NCBI RefSeq assembly: GCF_949628215.1
Contig: NC_134278.1
Location: 42,985,191 to 43,049,190 of the forward strand
DNA length: 64,000 bases
From: Phalacrocorax aristotelis
Taxonomy: Eukaryota > Chordata > Aves > Suliformes > Phalacrocoracidae
Direction of reading: 5' to 3'
A program made the translations under genes and the position numbers. Positions within the stretch are counted from its first letter, which is position 1; every line of letters begins with the position of its first letter. Of this stretch, positions 14,301-26,575 are shown piece after piece. Below the pieces are notes generated by a model, which worked only from the letters and a program-made list of their open reading frames with translations, made no database searches and had not been told where the DNA came from.

Positions 14301-15022
14301 TTGCTTGCTGAGCTGCCTGTGACCAGCAAAATTCTACTCAACTTGTTAGGGTGTTAGTGTTAACATTTTCCTGTCTTGTCAGCTGTTTTGGACATCTGCT
14401 ATGCTCTATAAAATGTCTGCACAGGGGTGGTTGTGGGGTTTTATTTGGTCTGTTTGACCGGCTGAGGAACATAAATATTAGTCTGTCCTTTTGTTTATGT
14501 TGGTTGAGGGTAGATGAGAGAAGAGAAGGAAATCTTGGATATCAAGCCAATGAAAATCAGTATGATTCTTGCTTGACAAGTGCTGTATTTGCCTTTTGTG
14601 ACTCCTTTTCAAATCTGTAACTTATATGTACACAAAACACAGGGTATGTATGACCTAATGTTTTGTTAACATGTGGTTTTACAGGACTGATTCAGAACTC
14701 AGTCATACAGGTTTTCGTAAGCACAGTTAATATCTTTTAGCTTAGATGGGATTGCTTTATACATCAGGAGCCTGCTATACACTAGAGAAATCAAACTGGC
14801 TAGAATGCTTTGAATGCTTACAGAGCACTTTACGTTATTCTCAACAAGGCCTAATTAAAGCAAGAAGGCAGAGTAGATAGGATGCTAACCAGTGACTGGT
14901 TGAAATTTATGGACTGAACATAGGCCACACCCAGCTGTGTTTTCTCCTCATGCTACAAAACCTTATTTTCCCTTCAATCATTCTGAGAATATTCTATCAC
15001 AGTTTATATCCATAGTCTTTAA
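11342..15022. other. AT-rich non-coding stretch, no gene seen
   Basis: No credible gene. It contains an A17 run at 13288-13304. The sequence around 14800-14840 (a run reading roughly like CTTACAGAGCACTTTACG) is reminiscent of a MIR core, just upstream of a clearer MIR-like relic. Confidence 0.55.
13288..13304. repeat. A17 homopolymer
   Basis: Seventeen consecutive A on the plus strand, followed by GACTTTACC. I see no recognisable retroposon body upstream of it, so it is annotated as a simple repeat only. Confidence 0.9.
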
Positions 15023-15165
15023 AGCAATTTTACAAGCGACATTATTGCTCCTAGTCCACAAATGGCAAAATTGAGGCATGGAGAAAAGCAATTATTTCTA
15101 AAGTCCAAATGGTAGACCTAAGAGAGCAATTCAAGACTAAGTCTGAAGTGTTAGCCACAGTAGGA
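15023..15165 (+). mobile_element. MIR-like SINE relic, approximate
   Basis: A degraded match to the core and tail of MIR-type SINEs: ATTATTGCTCC, a short gap, CACAAATGGCAAAATTGAGG, CATGGAGAAAAG, then a stretch resembling the usual 'noted, lost significance' tail with CAATTCAAGACTAAGTCTG. MIR tails typically read as an ATTATTATCCCCATTTTACAGATG-like run followed by AAACTGAGGC. Old, inactive and short. The identification rests on pattern memory, not alignment; a CR1 or L2 tail is the alternative. Confidence 0.4.
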
Positions 15166-15522
15166 TTAAGTCCATATTCACTGTCTAGGTCAAAACTGGT
15201 TAAAGCGTTAGAAGCCACATCAGTACCAAGATGAGTATGGGTTTCAAAACTGCCAATAAATCACAGCTGTAAGCTCACAACAGCTTCTTTATTGCTGTGG
15301 TTAAAGTATTAGAGGTGCCTGCACTACCTTGTTGAAAGCTAACTTGATTATGCTTATAACATATTACCCTTGCTTTTGTGACGGATATTCCAATTACTAT
15401 CCACAGAAGAACGCTGCTTCCTTAAGAGCTCTAATTAGATTGCAAGTTTTGAAGGACTTTCTGAACAAATCTCAAAACTCTGGGGAACTGCTCATCACAG
15501 CCCTAATTTTGTGTCATTGTTC

Positions 15523-15540
15523 AAAACTTTTAAAAGTTTT
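15523..15540. repeat. 18-bp perfect palindrome
   Basis: AAAACTTTTAAAAGTTTT is exactly self-complementary. Such AT palindromes are common by chance in AT-rich DNA; no function is assigned. Confidence 0.9.
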
Positions 15541-15588
15541 TTAAAAGAAAGGCTGATTAAGATTGCAAATAACTAACAGAACATACTT

Positions 15589-15722
15589 CACAGAATCACA
15601 GAAAGAGTGGTAGGGGTTGGAAGGGACCTCTGGAGATCATTTCGTCCAACCCCGCTGCTTGAGCAGGTACACCTAGAGCAGGGGGCACAGGACCACGTCC
15701 AGGCGGGTTTTGAATACTTGAA
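15589..15722 (-). mobile_element. CR1 LINE, 3' end fragment
   Basis: The plus strand reads CACAGAATCACAGAAAGAG, then GGTTGGAAGGGACCTCTGGA, GATCATTTCGTCCAACCCC and a GAGCAGGTACACCTAGAGCA-like run. This is the complement of the last roughly 130 bp of a CR1 retrotransposon, so the element is on the minus strand with its 3' terminus at 15589. CR1 elements are non-LTR retrotransposons that usually truncate at the 5' end, which is what is seen. The right boundary, after TTTTGAATACTTGAAGAT, is by eye. Non-coding and inactive. Confidence 0.9.
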
Positions 15723-17500
15723 GATTAAAACATTATGGCTTTGATTTATTAGAAGTTTCTCAGCTGAAGCATTTGACCTTGCTTAGAGGGTTTTTTCATG
15801 TTTTTTACTTGTTGGCCTGCAGTTCAGGCATGTTTCATGCACTTGCAATGACTGATATGATTAGGGTTGTATTCATAGTGTGATGTCTAGTGTCTTGGAT
15901 GTGCCTATTAAAGAAGGGTTACTTTTCAAAATGTGATCTCCTTTGCATTGTTAAAAGAATTTGTTTTCAAATATGAATTAAATTCTTCCCATTTCTTTTT
16001 CCTTTGCATAAGTGTATATGGCAATTATCTCAAACAAGACAGGCTACATGTATTTTTTTTTCCCCTTTTTGCATTGACTGTGTTTGAAATGTCTTCAGTA
16101 GATGTAGAGAAACTGCAGTTCAGCTATACAAACACACTGTGTTGATCCTTCTTCCCAAACATAAATTTAACTAGGATTGTCTCTTTAGTTATTGGGAACT
16201 CTTTCTATATGCATATTATAACATCATTGCAGACTTGAGGTCTTGAAAAACTTAAATTAAAGAAAATATGCTCTATGACTCACCTTTTAAAACATTCTGC
16301 ACTAAATGAGCCATATCTGAAGTAATGAAAATTGAACAAACATTTGTCCATTTGAATGCAAATTCTGAGTGAATGTCAATGTATACCTTCTTCCCTGTAG
16401 GAAAAATTATAAGGAAGCAACTCAGTCATGCAGTCAGGTTGAGATATTGACAAGATAGTCTGAAAGCTCAGCAGTCAGATATGAGGGAGATGAGGCAGAG
16501 GATAAATCTCAGTCTTAACTGTGCTGCATGAATTAGCTCAGCAACAGAAGGGAGGGACTGGGTATTCTTTATGACAAAAATGTCAGACATGGTCAAAGGA
16601 ATGCTGCCAAGGAGCATTCCTATGGATGGTGCAGCGCAACAGCAGTGACACCGAGACAACTCCCTGGCCAGTTGCTAAAGGTGAAAAGAAAGCACAACGG
16701 GAAAATGAACATTTTTCACAATCACTTTTGAAAGAAAAGCATGAATGTTATTCTTGCCCTGCAATATTTCCTGCCATACGCCTCTCTCAGACCTGCCAAA
16801 TTACCTGGATTCACCCTGTGCTCACTTAGATTTGTTCATTTAGATCTCTGGTACTTCAGGGACTGTTAGTCCTGGAAACTCACAGGGAATCGCAGGTTTT
16901 GATCTCTCAACCCTTTCAGCATGTCCCACAGATGGATATGACATCTGTTTGCATCTGACAGATTAAATCTGGTAACTGAACTTGCTGTGTGTGAACTTGC
17001 TGTGTGTGCACTCAGCCAGTCCTTGAACCAGAACCCTGGGGGTGTATAGAAAGCAGGTTTACCAAGTGAGTCAAAAGGGAGCCTTCCACTAATAGCTGTG
17101 CTAAGCTTCTCTCAGTTTGAAGTCAGTTATTTGCAAGTCTTACAGCAGTTCTTTGACAAGGGAGAAATTTTTCCTGTGATGAAACAAGAAACAGAGCTGA
17201 TGTTAATAAGAAGAGAGATGCTACACTTTGCCACACTGAAATTATGTGTCTGTTCTATTGCAGCAGGCTTGTGGCTGTGAATGATGTCATTAGTGCCTCA
17301 CTACAGAAATGTGACTTGTAACAGGACTTAAGAGGGAGAGAGGAGGTTGAGGTCTTGGGTTTTTTCCTCCTTTAATTAAATGGACTCAGTCATTATAGAA
17401 TTTAAAACAAGTAAAAGGGCTTCTGTCTTTGTCACCTGACAAAATCTGGTCAAGCTGGTAGAAGCCCAAACTATTCGCTACAGAGGTGCAGCTATCCACC
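15723..17500. other. Non-coding stretch, no gene seen
   Basis: No coding or repeat signal is recognised. A 15-bp tandem duplication of AACTTGCTGTGTGTG occurs at about 16978-17008. Confidence 0.55.
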
Positions 17501-18032
17501 TGTCCTGGCTTTGGCTGGGATAGAGTTCATTTTCTTCCTAGTAGCTGTTATAGTGCTGTGTTTTGGATTTAGTATGAGAATAATGTTGATAACACACTGA
17601 TGTTTTAGTTGTTGCCGAGTAGTGCTTACACTAGTCGAGGACTTTTTCAGCTTCCCACGCTGTGAGAGGTGCATGAGAAGCTGGGAGGGAAAGCTGACCC
17701 CAGCTGACCAAAGGGATATCCCATACCATATGATGCCATGCTCAGTATATAAGCTGGGGGGAGGTGGCCAGGGGGCAGTGATTGCTGCTTAGGAACTGGC
17801 TGGGCATTGGTTGGCAAGGTGGTGAGCAATTGTATCATGTATCACTTGCTTTGTAGAATATTATTACTACTACTATTTTACTTTATTTTCTTTCAATTAT
17901 TAAACTGTTTTAATCTCAGTCAATGAATTTTCTCACTTTTACTCTTCTGATCCTCTCCCCGACCCCACCAAGGGGGGGAGTGAGCAAGTGGATGTGTGGT
18001 GCTTAGTTGCTGGCTGAGGTTAAACCATGACA
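17501..18032 (+). mobile_element. Solo LTR of an avian endogenous retrovirus, complete
   Basis: A 532-bp element that begins TGTCCTGGCTTTGGCTGGGA and ends GGTTAAACCATGACA, so it has the TG...CA termini of retroviral LTRs. It carries a TATA box (TATATAAG, 17746-17753) within the sequence AGTATATAAGCTGGGG. Downstream are a T-rich stretch, TCAATTATTAAACTG and a pyrimidine/G-rich 3' part. I recognise the family as a common bird ERV LTR, but I do not assign a class with confidence. No gag, pol or env sequence adjoins it, so this is a solo LTR left by recombination. The flanking pentamers CCACC (17496-17500) and CTACT (18033-18037) match at three positions and differ by two C/T transitions, possibly a degraded 5-bp target duplication. 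A short deletion relative to the second copy lies near 17692. Confidence 0.9.
17746..17753 (+). promoter_or_regulatory. LTR TATA box
   Basis: TATATAAG inside the LTR at the expected place for the U3 promoter, about 245 bp from the LTR 5' end. It is conserved in the second LTR copy at 62968-62975. Whether it still drives transcription is unknown. Confidence 0.65.
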
Positions 18033-21000
18033 CTACTTTAATAGTAACAATACCAGGGCTGAGAAAAAAAATAACAATTTTAAAAAATAAAGCCTACTGT
18101 TAATTCCCTGAAACTGTCCTTTCAGTCAGGTTTCAGCATCTCTGTCAGAGCTTTTAAGGAAAATGTTTCCTCTGACCTAGGAATAAATGCCAGTGTTTTG
18201 ATCTAACACCTTCAGTGATGAAAGCTGTTGGGTTATCCACCCTATTCACACATTTTGCATACACTGAAAAGCACCTAAATTATGACTCTGTTGCTTAAAT
18301 TATTCCAAGAAAAATACATACTCAACTCCAGTCAAATCTAAGTTCCCCTTTTTTATCTTCAGCCTCACCTGCCTGGCAAGGAAGCTACAAATTAAAGAAA
18401 AGTAGGAAACAACCCAAATGATTTCTTTCGATGCATTCTTCTGGCAGCTAATGCAAACTCAGGGCAGGAATATCTGAACAATGCAGCTGTGGCAGCTGTG
18501 TAGTCATGAGCCTAGCTTCTCCCTAAAGGACCTGCTCTGCCTCACAAAACCTGCAGGAACTAACTTATGCTTCTAAACAGATTTCTGGCAACTAATAAGG
18601 TGGACTTCTGTGACTATTTGATGTTATCCACCTATCTGCTTAAGAATGTTTCTTAATGGTGGAAGTTTTATATTTTATAATGCCTAAATGCTAAACTGGT
18701 GAATGGATTAACATTTTTCAGGTTTTTGCTTTTTTTTTAACTGATACTGAAAAATAAAGGAAATAATAGAAAATGCAGCTCTGTAGGTGTTTATAGCCAC
18801 ATACAGCATTGATAAGGTGGATATTTGAGAACTGTGCGTGCAGTTCCAGTATTCACAACTCTGAAAGGACATTAAAAGTTGGAGATGAGGTAGCTAAATC
18901 CATAGAAATTATTTGCAGGCTAGAGAAAATATGTTACAATAAGAGATGTAAAGGATTTAATGTGTTGACTTTTTTTTTAAAAGGCTTTTTAAACGTACAG
19001 ATATCATTATAGGTGTAAAATATAGGGTACTAACGTTTTTAAAGTCTAGTAAAGAAAGCCATAACAAGATTTATGGCTGCAAGAAGCAGCCAGAAAAAAA
19101 TCAAATTAAGAATAAAACATTTTTTAAAAACAAGTGGTCGTGATTAATGAAAGGAATAACCCAGCAGAGAAATGAATTCACTGTCTCTTAACATCTTCAC
19201 ATGAAGAAAGGATGCCTTTCTGGAAGCTATTCTTTTACTAAATGCAAGGCATGTTTCAGTCAAACAAGGAGTGTTGGCTTCAGTACAGGGGCAAAGGCTG
19301 AAATTTAATGTCCTCTAATACATGCGTAAGGCTAGATGATCTAATATTCCCTCTGACCTAATTTTTATTAATCTCTTGTTCTCTTATATATGTGTCCAAG
19401 AAAAAAAAAAAGATCAGATATACGTCTAGAAGTTGTTCTTTTTTTTATTTTATTACAAGCATCTTCTTGAACTAGATTAACATATTTTTCTTTTTTTTTT
19501 AATATGTATATACACTTTACTTCAGTAGATGTAACAGAACAAAACTGAGTTTTGATTTCCCCAAACAAAAAACGAATTTAGAAAATCCTGCAACTCTTTG
19601 CTGACATATAATGTCTTTCTATCTGCAATCTACAAACAACTATGGGCTGTAACAATAAAGACAGTCATAATGTGGGGGAGGCTGGTTTTGTTTCTTTGTT
19701 TGTTTTGTGAAATGCTAGGTGCTTGCTCTCATTATTGCATTAGTCTTCCAGTGTAGATGCGCATTCAACATCAGATCACAGTTTGATCTGCAGCTGACTT
19801 GCCACATCATTAGGTTTGCTAAACCTCTGCTGTGTTTGTAAGCATAGTCACTGTGCAGAGGATTCAAAACAGGAAGACAAAGCATGATGGCCAGGATTTT
19901 CTAAAGTACATTATGGCATTGGCCTAACCGAGGTTTGTTTGAAATCAGTAGAAATTGTGCTATTGGTATCATGGCCAGTATCTTCAGGCTGATGTAAAAT
20001 GCTTTTAATAATCTTAAGCAGCAGTTCTGCAGCATCTTTTTTAATTTTGAATTGTATAATATTAAATTACAATAATGTATCAGAGAGATACTGTGACTAA
20101 CTGTAAATGAGAACATTTATTGAATTAAAAGAAACTAGACAGTAGTGATATGATGGCAAGAACAAATGTAAACCTGTAACTCCATACTGCCTTTCTGAGA
20201 CTGAAACCACTATTAGTGTAAGCACCAGAAGCGTCTCCTTTCCTCTGACTTTTAAGTGGAGGGAGACTGAGAAGTTAGTACTGCTAATTCAAAAACACCT
20301 TCTCTTTTTCCCTCCTCTCTATTGTTCTACGATAGAGTTGGCAAGAGAGATAATAAAATGGAAGCTTGTCACCATGACAAGAAATCTAAATGCTTTTAAA
20401 GAAAAGTAATAACTGATGATACAAGTCAAGAGATAAATATTGCTCTATTCCTCTCAGCTTGAGTTATAGGTAACTTATTAGATGCTTACTATGCCGCATA
20501 GCTCGGGCTTTCACCTATTTTCTAGGCCAGGCATTTTTTCCTGTGCTCTTCTGTTAATTTTCTGATGTCACAGTAAAATTCTTGGAGCATTTGATTCATC
20601 ATTCTTGCCAATTTTAATAAGAAGCAGTCATTGCCAATGAGTAAAAATTGTTCTGTGTTCACGAATGTGCTTTTTGCTGTTTTCACCTTGCTAAATGAAT
20701 GTGTGCCTTTTAAAGACATTCTGGTTCCAAGTCATCCCAATAAAGAATAAAGAAATTTAAGAATAAAATGTATACAGAATCCTTAACATCAACAATAAAA
20801 ATACAGCAACAAGAAATAAAAATATTTAGCTACTTGTATCTATTTTTAAGCTGTAATGAAGGGTGACATTTCAATGTTTTATGGTTCACTTACATAGGTA
20901 AAGATGTTCTGATCAGCTGTGGCTCGATAAGGCATAAAGGCATAAAAAGAAATTACTCTGCAGAGAAATAGATAATGTGCAATCTATTTAGGAAGAGCAA

Positions 21001-24000
21001 TCAGTTGGGTAAGGCCTTGATCATTGATTATAATTTAGCTAAAATCTAATTTAAGTATTTCATCTGAAGGGCAAAATTATTCTCCTAAGATTTTTCTGTG
21101 AAATTAATTTTTTGGAAGTGCCCAAATGACCTATGATCCTAAATCTCTTGGTTTATGTTACTAAACAACCTACGTGCCTCTGAAAATATTACCCAGTGAT
21201 ATTAAGTAAGTGTCTTTTCTGTATTTGTTATGCATTTCAGTTCAGCTTCTTTTTTTTTTAATATCCCCATACTGAGAGCCAAGTACTGAATTCTATAAGC
21301 CTTTTGCTATTGCCAGGACAAATATAAGAGAGATTTAATAGTACTTGGAAACCAAATTTTATACATGTGGCAGCATAAAAGAACAGATTTTTTACAGAAA
21401 AGGCAGCATGTTTAAAATAAAACACAAATAATAAGAATATTCATTCTTATAAAGAAATGTCTGGAGGGGATGATGCTTCCTTTTGATCAGTTTTTAGAGG
21501 AGGCTATCTTCTGAATCACAAATAAAAATATCTGAATTGTTATTCTGTGGTCCTTGTTCACTGACATGGTCAGATTTAAATTTTCCAACCTTTTGTCAGC
21601 ATTTCAGCTGAACACTTGTGTTGCATCTGCAAATATCAAGAATGATAATCATTTGCTTACATGTCCTATCAAAAGAAAAAAAGTCAGATTTTTCTTACCC
21701 TTACCCTGAATCTAGGGAAAGGGACATGGGGAAGCTATGTATACTGCTTTCTGTTGATGATGTTGGGCTGGGATTAATGACAAATGATTAATGAACAGAT
21801 TAGTCAAGCATCCATTGGGAATGGGGTAAACATATTTGGAGCAGAAAGATAGTGTAGGTGACTCCTCAAGGTTCTTTCCAAATCTGTCTTCTATTTTTTT
21901 TTATAACACATAAGTCCTTCCTCTCTTGTTGTTTTAGGCTTTTCTCTAAGGGGACAACTCTATTCAAGGTCACTTCTCTAGAATGAAATGCCCCATGATT
22001 AGTTGCCCTAAAATAGTACTAAACTGGCTAAAAGTGGAAGTATACAGGCCAAAATTTCAGCTGCAAAGTAAGGTGCTTCTGCTGTCTTCCCTGGAGCTGC
22101 TGCAGTTCATAGCAGCTGAGTATATGGATCCCTTACTTCAACTTTCACCTCCAAAATGTAGTGAGCTCATTCGCAATATTTCAAGTGCCAGCGTGGATGA
22201 ATTCCAACACTGGAAGCACATTCAAACTGGCAAACAGTAAATGGCTGCCATCAGGCATAAGCACTTGTTATATCAAAGTTTTGGCACATTATTTATGGAA
22301 GACTTATTCTAATGAATTCCATCCACACCTACCAGATGTGCAATCCAAGTTTATGCCAGCTGTTTACCAGAATACTTGATGTCCAATAATATCATGAGTA
22401 TAACATGACATTCAATTCTAATGTTGCTGAATAAGGAAACTTTGACTTAATATCTTCGCAGAAAATGAAAAGGCAATGTTCTCACATATCCTGATTCAAA
22501 ATGTTAGCGGAATGTAAGCTGGTCCAGCCCTTATGCAAACACATGCGCTTCTGTGCATATGGCCAACCCCAATCAAATATGCACAATGCTCTCCGGTATT
22601 CATAACAAATAAACCTCATACATAAAATCTGTGGAACAATAGAACACCAAACAAATGATAAAGGAATCTGATTAGCTAAATAGCATTCACCATTATCCGT
22701 TCATTTAAAGGTATTTGCAGGAACAAAAGACAATTTCTAATAAAATTTAATGATTTTGATTCACATTGAGAAGACTTCCTCTCCATCTGAGATCCCATTA
22801 AAATTAGTGGTATCTCTGACAAATTCAGGTTTTACCAAACATATATGAAGACAGCAGACACTAGTTCTACTTTCTTTCTATTATGTTATACTTACGGAAA
22901 AAGGATTTCCTTTTTTCGTTTGGTTGTGGGGTTTTTTGTTTGTTTTTGTGTGGAACTGTGCCCTACTTGAAATGTTATTCCATCATAGAACATTGAAATA
23001 ATTTAATATTAATCATGCGATGTCTTGGGAAGAAACATTTAATTCTCAGGTTTGTATCTTGTAATGCATTGGCTTCATGGTCATTGTACGTACAAAAACA
23101 ATAATTTGCCAATGAGAAGAATGATTCATTCTTTTAAGATCTATTTAAAGCTGGGAAGGCAACAAAGACTTCTTGAAAGTTTTTTTCTTTCTAGGTTGAT
23201 AAATATTTGTGATAACCTGTTTGTCTCTATAACTACATAAACCACTGATGTATCAAGTTAGGAAGAAATGTAATGTGCTGATAACAACCCAAATATACAA
23301 ATATGTTAAAACTGCACAACTTTTTTTTTCAAAAATTTTCATTTATACTTCGCTATTTAGATATGAAAATTATAAACAATTCACAGAAAAACTTCTCTCA
23401 AAGGAAAAAAAAAAAGTATGGTGTCAGTTTATTATACTGCTTTTGTAAAAGTGATTTTATTTTTAATTAGTTACGAGGTAGGCCTTTTAAAAATTCTTTT
23501 CCTTCAAACTGCTCACCAAATTAGCACTTACTAGGTCTGGATCTCAGAAAATAGTCACACACTTCTTCTTTTTATGGCTCAAATATTTCTAAATGTTCTA
23601 ACATTTCCTGCACAGGTCTCTGTTAATTTATCTACTCCTCTGAACACATATTGTTATTGAGAAAGAGTGACTCTGTTCTGATGTGACTGCATTGAAAATT
23701 CTAGTTTCTGACATTCCAGGTTGCTACTCCTAGAAGTAAAGCATCACAGAATGATGAAACAACATAGCCATATACTGGGTGTATATGTATTGTGGTTCAA
23801 AGATAGGGCATGAAGGCAGTTATATTACTTTGTTTATCTTTTCAGGTAGTATAATAGTAATACTTGTAACCTATTTTTCAAGTCGTCTTTATTTACCCTG
23901 TGGGCCTGATTCTATATCAGACCCATTGGTTGGTATCTTGAAAACAGCTTCAGATTGACATTTCTGTGTTGTAGTATACCATTCCTAGGCTTTCATCTGC

Positions 24001-26489
24001 AAAAGCATTGTTAGAATTCCTGCATTTCAATTGTGTTTGGTAGATGGACAATACTTGGTGATGTATATCAGTGTCTTCTATTCTGCTTCTGGATGCAAAT
24101 ATATATGGAAAACAGTGTAAGATCTTAGCATGAAAAAAATCCTTCACTGTCAAAACAGAATTTCCTCACCTCATTCTGAATGAGCTTTATTCATCAGTCT
24201 TTTCCCATTTATTCATTGGCAGCTCTGGTACAAAACTTACTTAAGTCAGTAGGTTTTGAACTGTTTCCTAATGTTACAAGGTCATGAACACCTTTTCTAT
24301 TTTTGAATCTCGTTAGAAAAAGAGTATTGTATATCAAAAAAACTTAACAAAAAAAAAAAAAGAAAAATGTTTGGAGGTAAATATAAATCCACTCATCTGA
24401 AAATTTAGTTAAAGCATACATTATAAGCCATTCTTCACTGTTACCAACCTAGAACAAGTAGTTACTTCTACCATGTACATATCTGCTTTTCAGTCATGAT
24501 TGAAAAATCATGTCTGTTCAATTTCTGCAAAGCACTTTGAAACATGACGTCAATGCTTTCAGGCCTGCTGGAGAATGTTATGACTTCCCTACTTAGTTAA
24601 ATAAGGAGCACAGTGCATTTCCTAAGGAAACATCCAAAAATATGGATGATGGTAGTAGAATAACATTCACATTTAATGGTGAATGCAATTTTATTGCTTG
24701 GGTTTTGGTTAATATAATTGGTCTTCTAAGAATAAGATGAGGCCCAGGATAATAAATTCCAAATAAAAAAAAATGAGAGCAGGTTGAATAACATCTTGCT
24801 GGCAGATTTTGAGAATAGAAACTGAATGAATGAAGATTGGGTGGAGGGCAGGGAGAGGAAGGGAATCTCGGAATCTTGTTTGCAAGGTATTTCCTATTAC
24901 TGTTACTGGTGCACCCATGTAATGAGTTCCTGATCATCTCTATCCATTTCAGCAGGTTGCCTGGAGACAACTTAGCACATCTTAAAGACCTATATAGGAT
25001 CTGTGTCCAAACACAAAAGCCTCAATCTCACTTCAAACTCTCCAGGAATACTGGCAAACAGTCCTTATTTGCTAATCATACCATATGCAGGTAAGAAGTT
25101 GCCAAGAGTCAGACCAGACCAGAAGTATCTCCCAGTCAATTATGTGCTTGCACAGCACTCATTTTTAGAAGCCAAATTTTAATAAACAAATTGTTTTGCC
25201 ATTTGTCCCCATTGATTTTCCTCAGTCTTAACAATGCAAAAAACTATCCCTTTCCTAAAACTTCTCTCCTTGGACACATCTCCAAACCTCTGACATATAA
25301 TAGCAACTCATTATTCATTCTTGTTTCATTGGCAAGTAGATCTGCTGACTGCAGCCAGGGAAAACTGGAGCTTCCTGTCCTCAAAAACTTTCCAAGTGAC
25401 TGTTAGAAAGACAGCATACTCTCCCAGATCTAGGTATTACCAATCATATCCAAGAATATAACACAAAAATGAGTGTAACAATAAAGAGGAGGAAACAAAA
25501 ATTGTACCTTATGTGACTTTAGTTGAAATGTTGTTCTGTCTGCTTCTTGAAGGGGTTACATAAGGTAATACAATTTAATAGGCTTGGGAATTTTTTCGCT
25601 ACTTCACGGTGGAGACACAGTTGACTTAATAGGTTAGGTATATCACTGTGCATTTTAAGTAGTCATAAAATTGTTGTGATCAGTAGAAAAACATCTAGCC
25701 TTTTGACAGTAAGACAAATAGTGTGGACACAAATTTAGTGCACTTAAAACCTGAAAGCAGGGCCACAGCTTTATGGCATATCTATATAGATACAACCAGT
25801 GCTTCTAGGAATTGTCACCAGAACACTGTTTATATATGCTTTTATCTATCTTTTATCTGGTTTTTATAATGCCTTTATCTTTGTATAGACATGTATGTGT
25901 GTGGTATGTGTATAGAGAGGGAGAGAGAAAGAACATGCTCTAAGCTTACACAGTTACAGTGCAGTCTCATAATATTTTATTAATATCTCATCACTTGCAT
26001 ATTTCTCAAATGTAGTCGTATACAAGTAAAAAAAAAAAAGAGAGAGAGCAGGAAAGCAGCAAGAAAGAAAGAAACCAGGCACACTGTGACAATTTTTATA
26101 AAAACTTAGAGGAGGCTCTCTCTTCCATAAAAATGAAACAATAATTTGATAGAAAATACATGCCTGTTGACACTGCATGTTTCCAGGGAGGTATTTATTG
26201 TATAGTCTCTGTGAAACAGAGACAAGACCTTCATTTGTATATTAATTTGTTCTGTTATGAGAGTGAGCTGCAGCTTACTATAGAAAAGAAATGTTCTCTG
26301 GCCATTTATTCAGACTATATTATGCCTCCTTTGTATGCAACCCAGTCATATAAATATCATAATTCTACAGTTAAGGTATTGCCAATAAGTATGAATTTTG
26401 TCACCTCTAATGAAGAAGGTTAATCTTTTTTAGAAGGCATGTATTAAACTCTCCATAAAACTAGCATTAAACACTGAAAGCAAAATAAT
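18033..26489. other. AT-rich non-coding stretch, no gene seen
   Basis: About 8.5 kb without recognised genes or well-preserved repeats. Small points: two ATTAATGA words 14 bp apart (21773-21780 and 21787-21794); a MITE-end-like GGCCTGATTCT at 23903-23913; and A-rich runs near 19400 and 24350. A window of open frames near 21983-22379 encodes nothing I recognise. Confidence 0.5.
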
Positions 26490-26575
26490 ACACCTGAAAG
26501 TAGCCTCCTAAGCATGGGGCTGGATCAGGGTTAGCCTTCGTACAGCCCCATGCTTAGGAGGCTACTTTCAGGTGT
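26490..26575. repeat. Perfect 33-bp inverted repeat with 20-nt loop (hairpin)
   Basis: The left arm is 26490-26522 (starts ACACCTGAAAG, ends GCATGGGGCTG). The right arm is 26543-26575 (starts CAGCCCCATGC, ends CTTTCAGGTGT). The arms are exact reverse complements; the loop 26523-26542 reads GATCAGGGTTAGCCTTCGTA. The pairs just outside (T/T) and inside (G/A) fail, so the stem is exactly 33 bp. Perfect pairing in otherwise decayed non-coding DNA implies recent origin or active maintenance. Possible explanations are a template-switch inversion, a MITE-like foldback element or a hairpin RNA precursor; the sequence alone does not decide. Confidence 0.95.
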
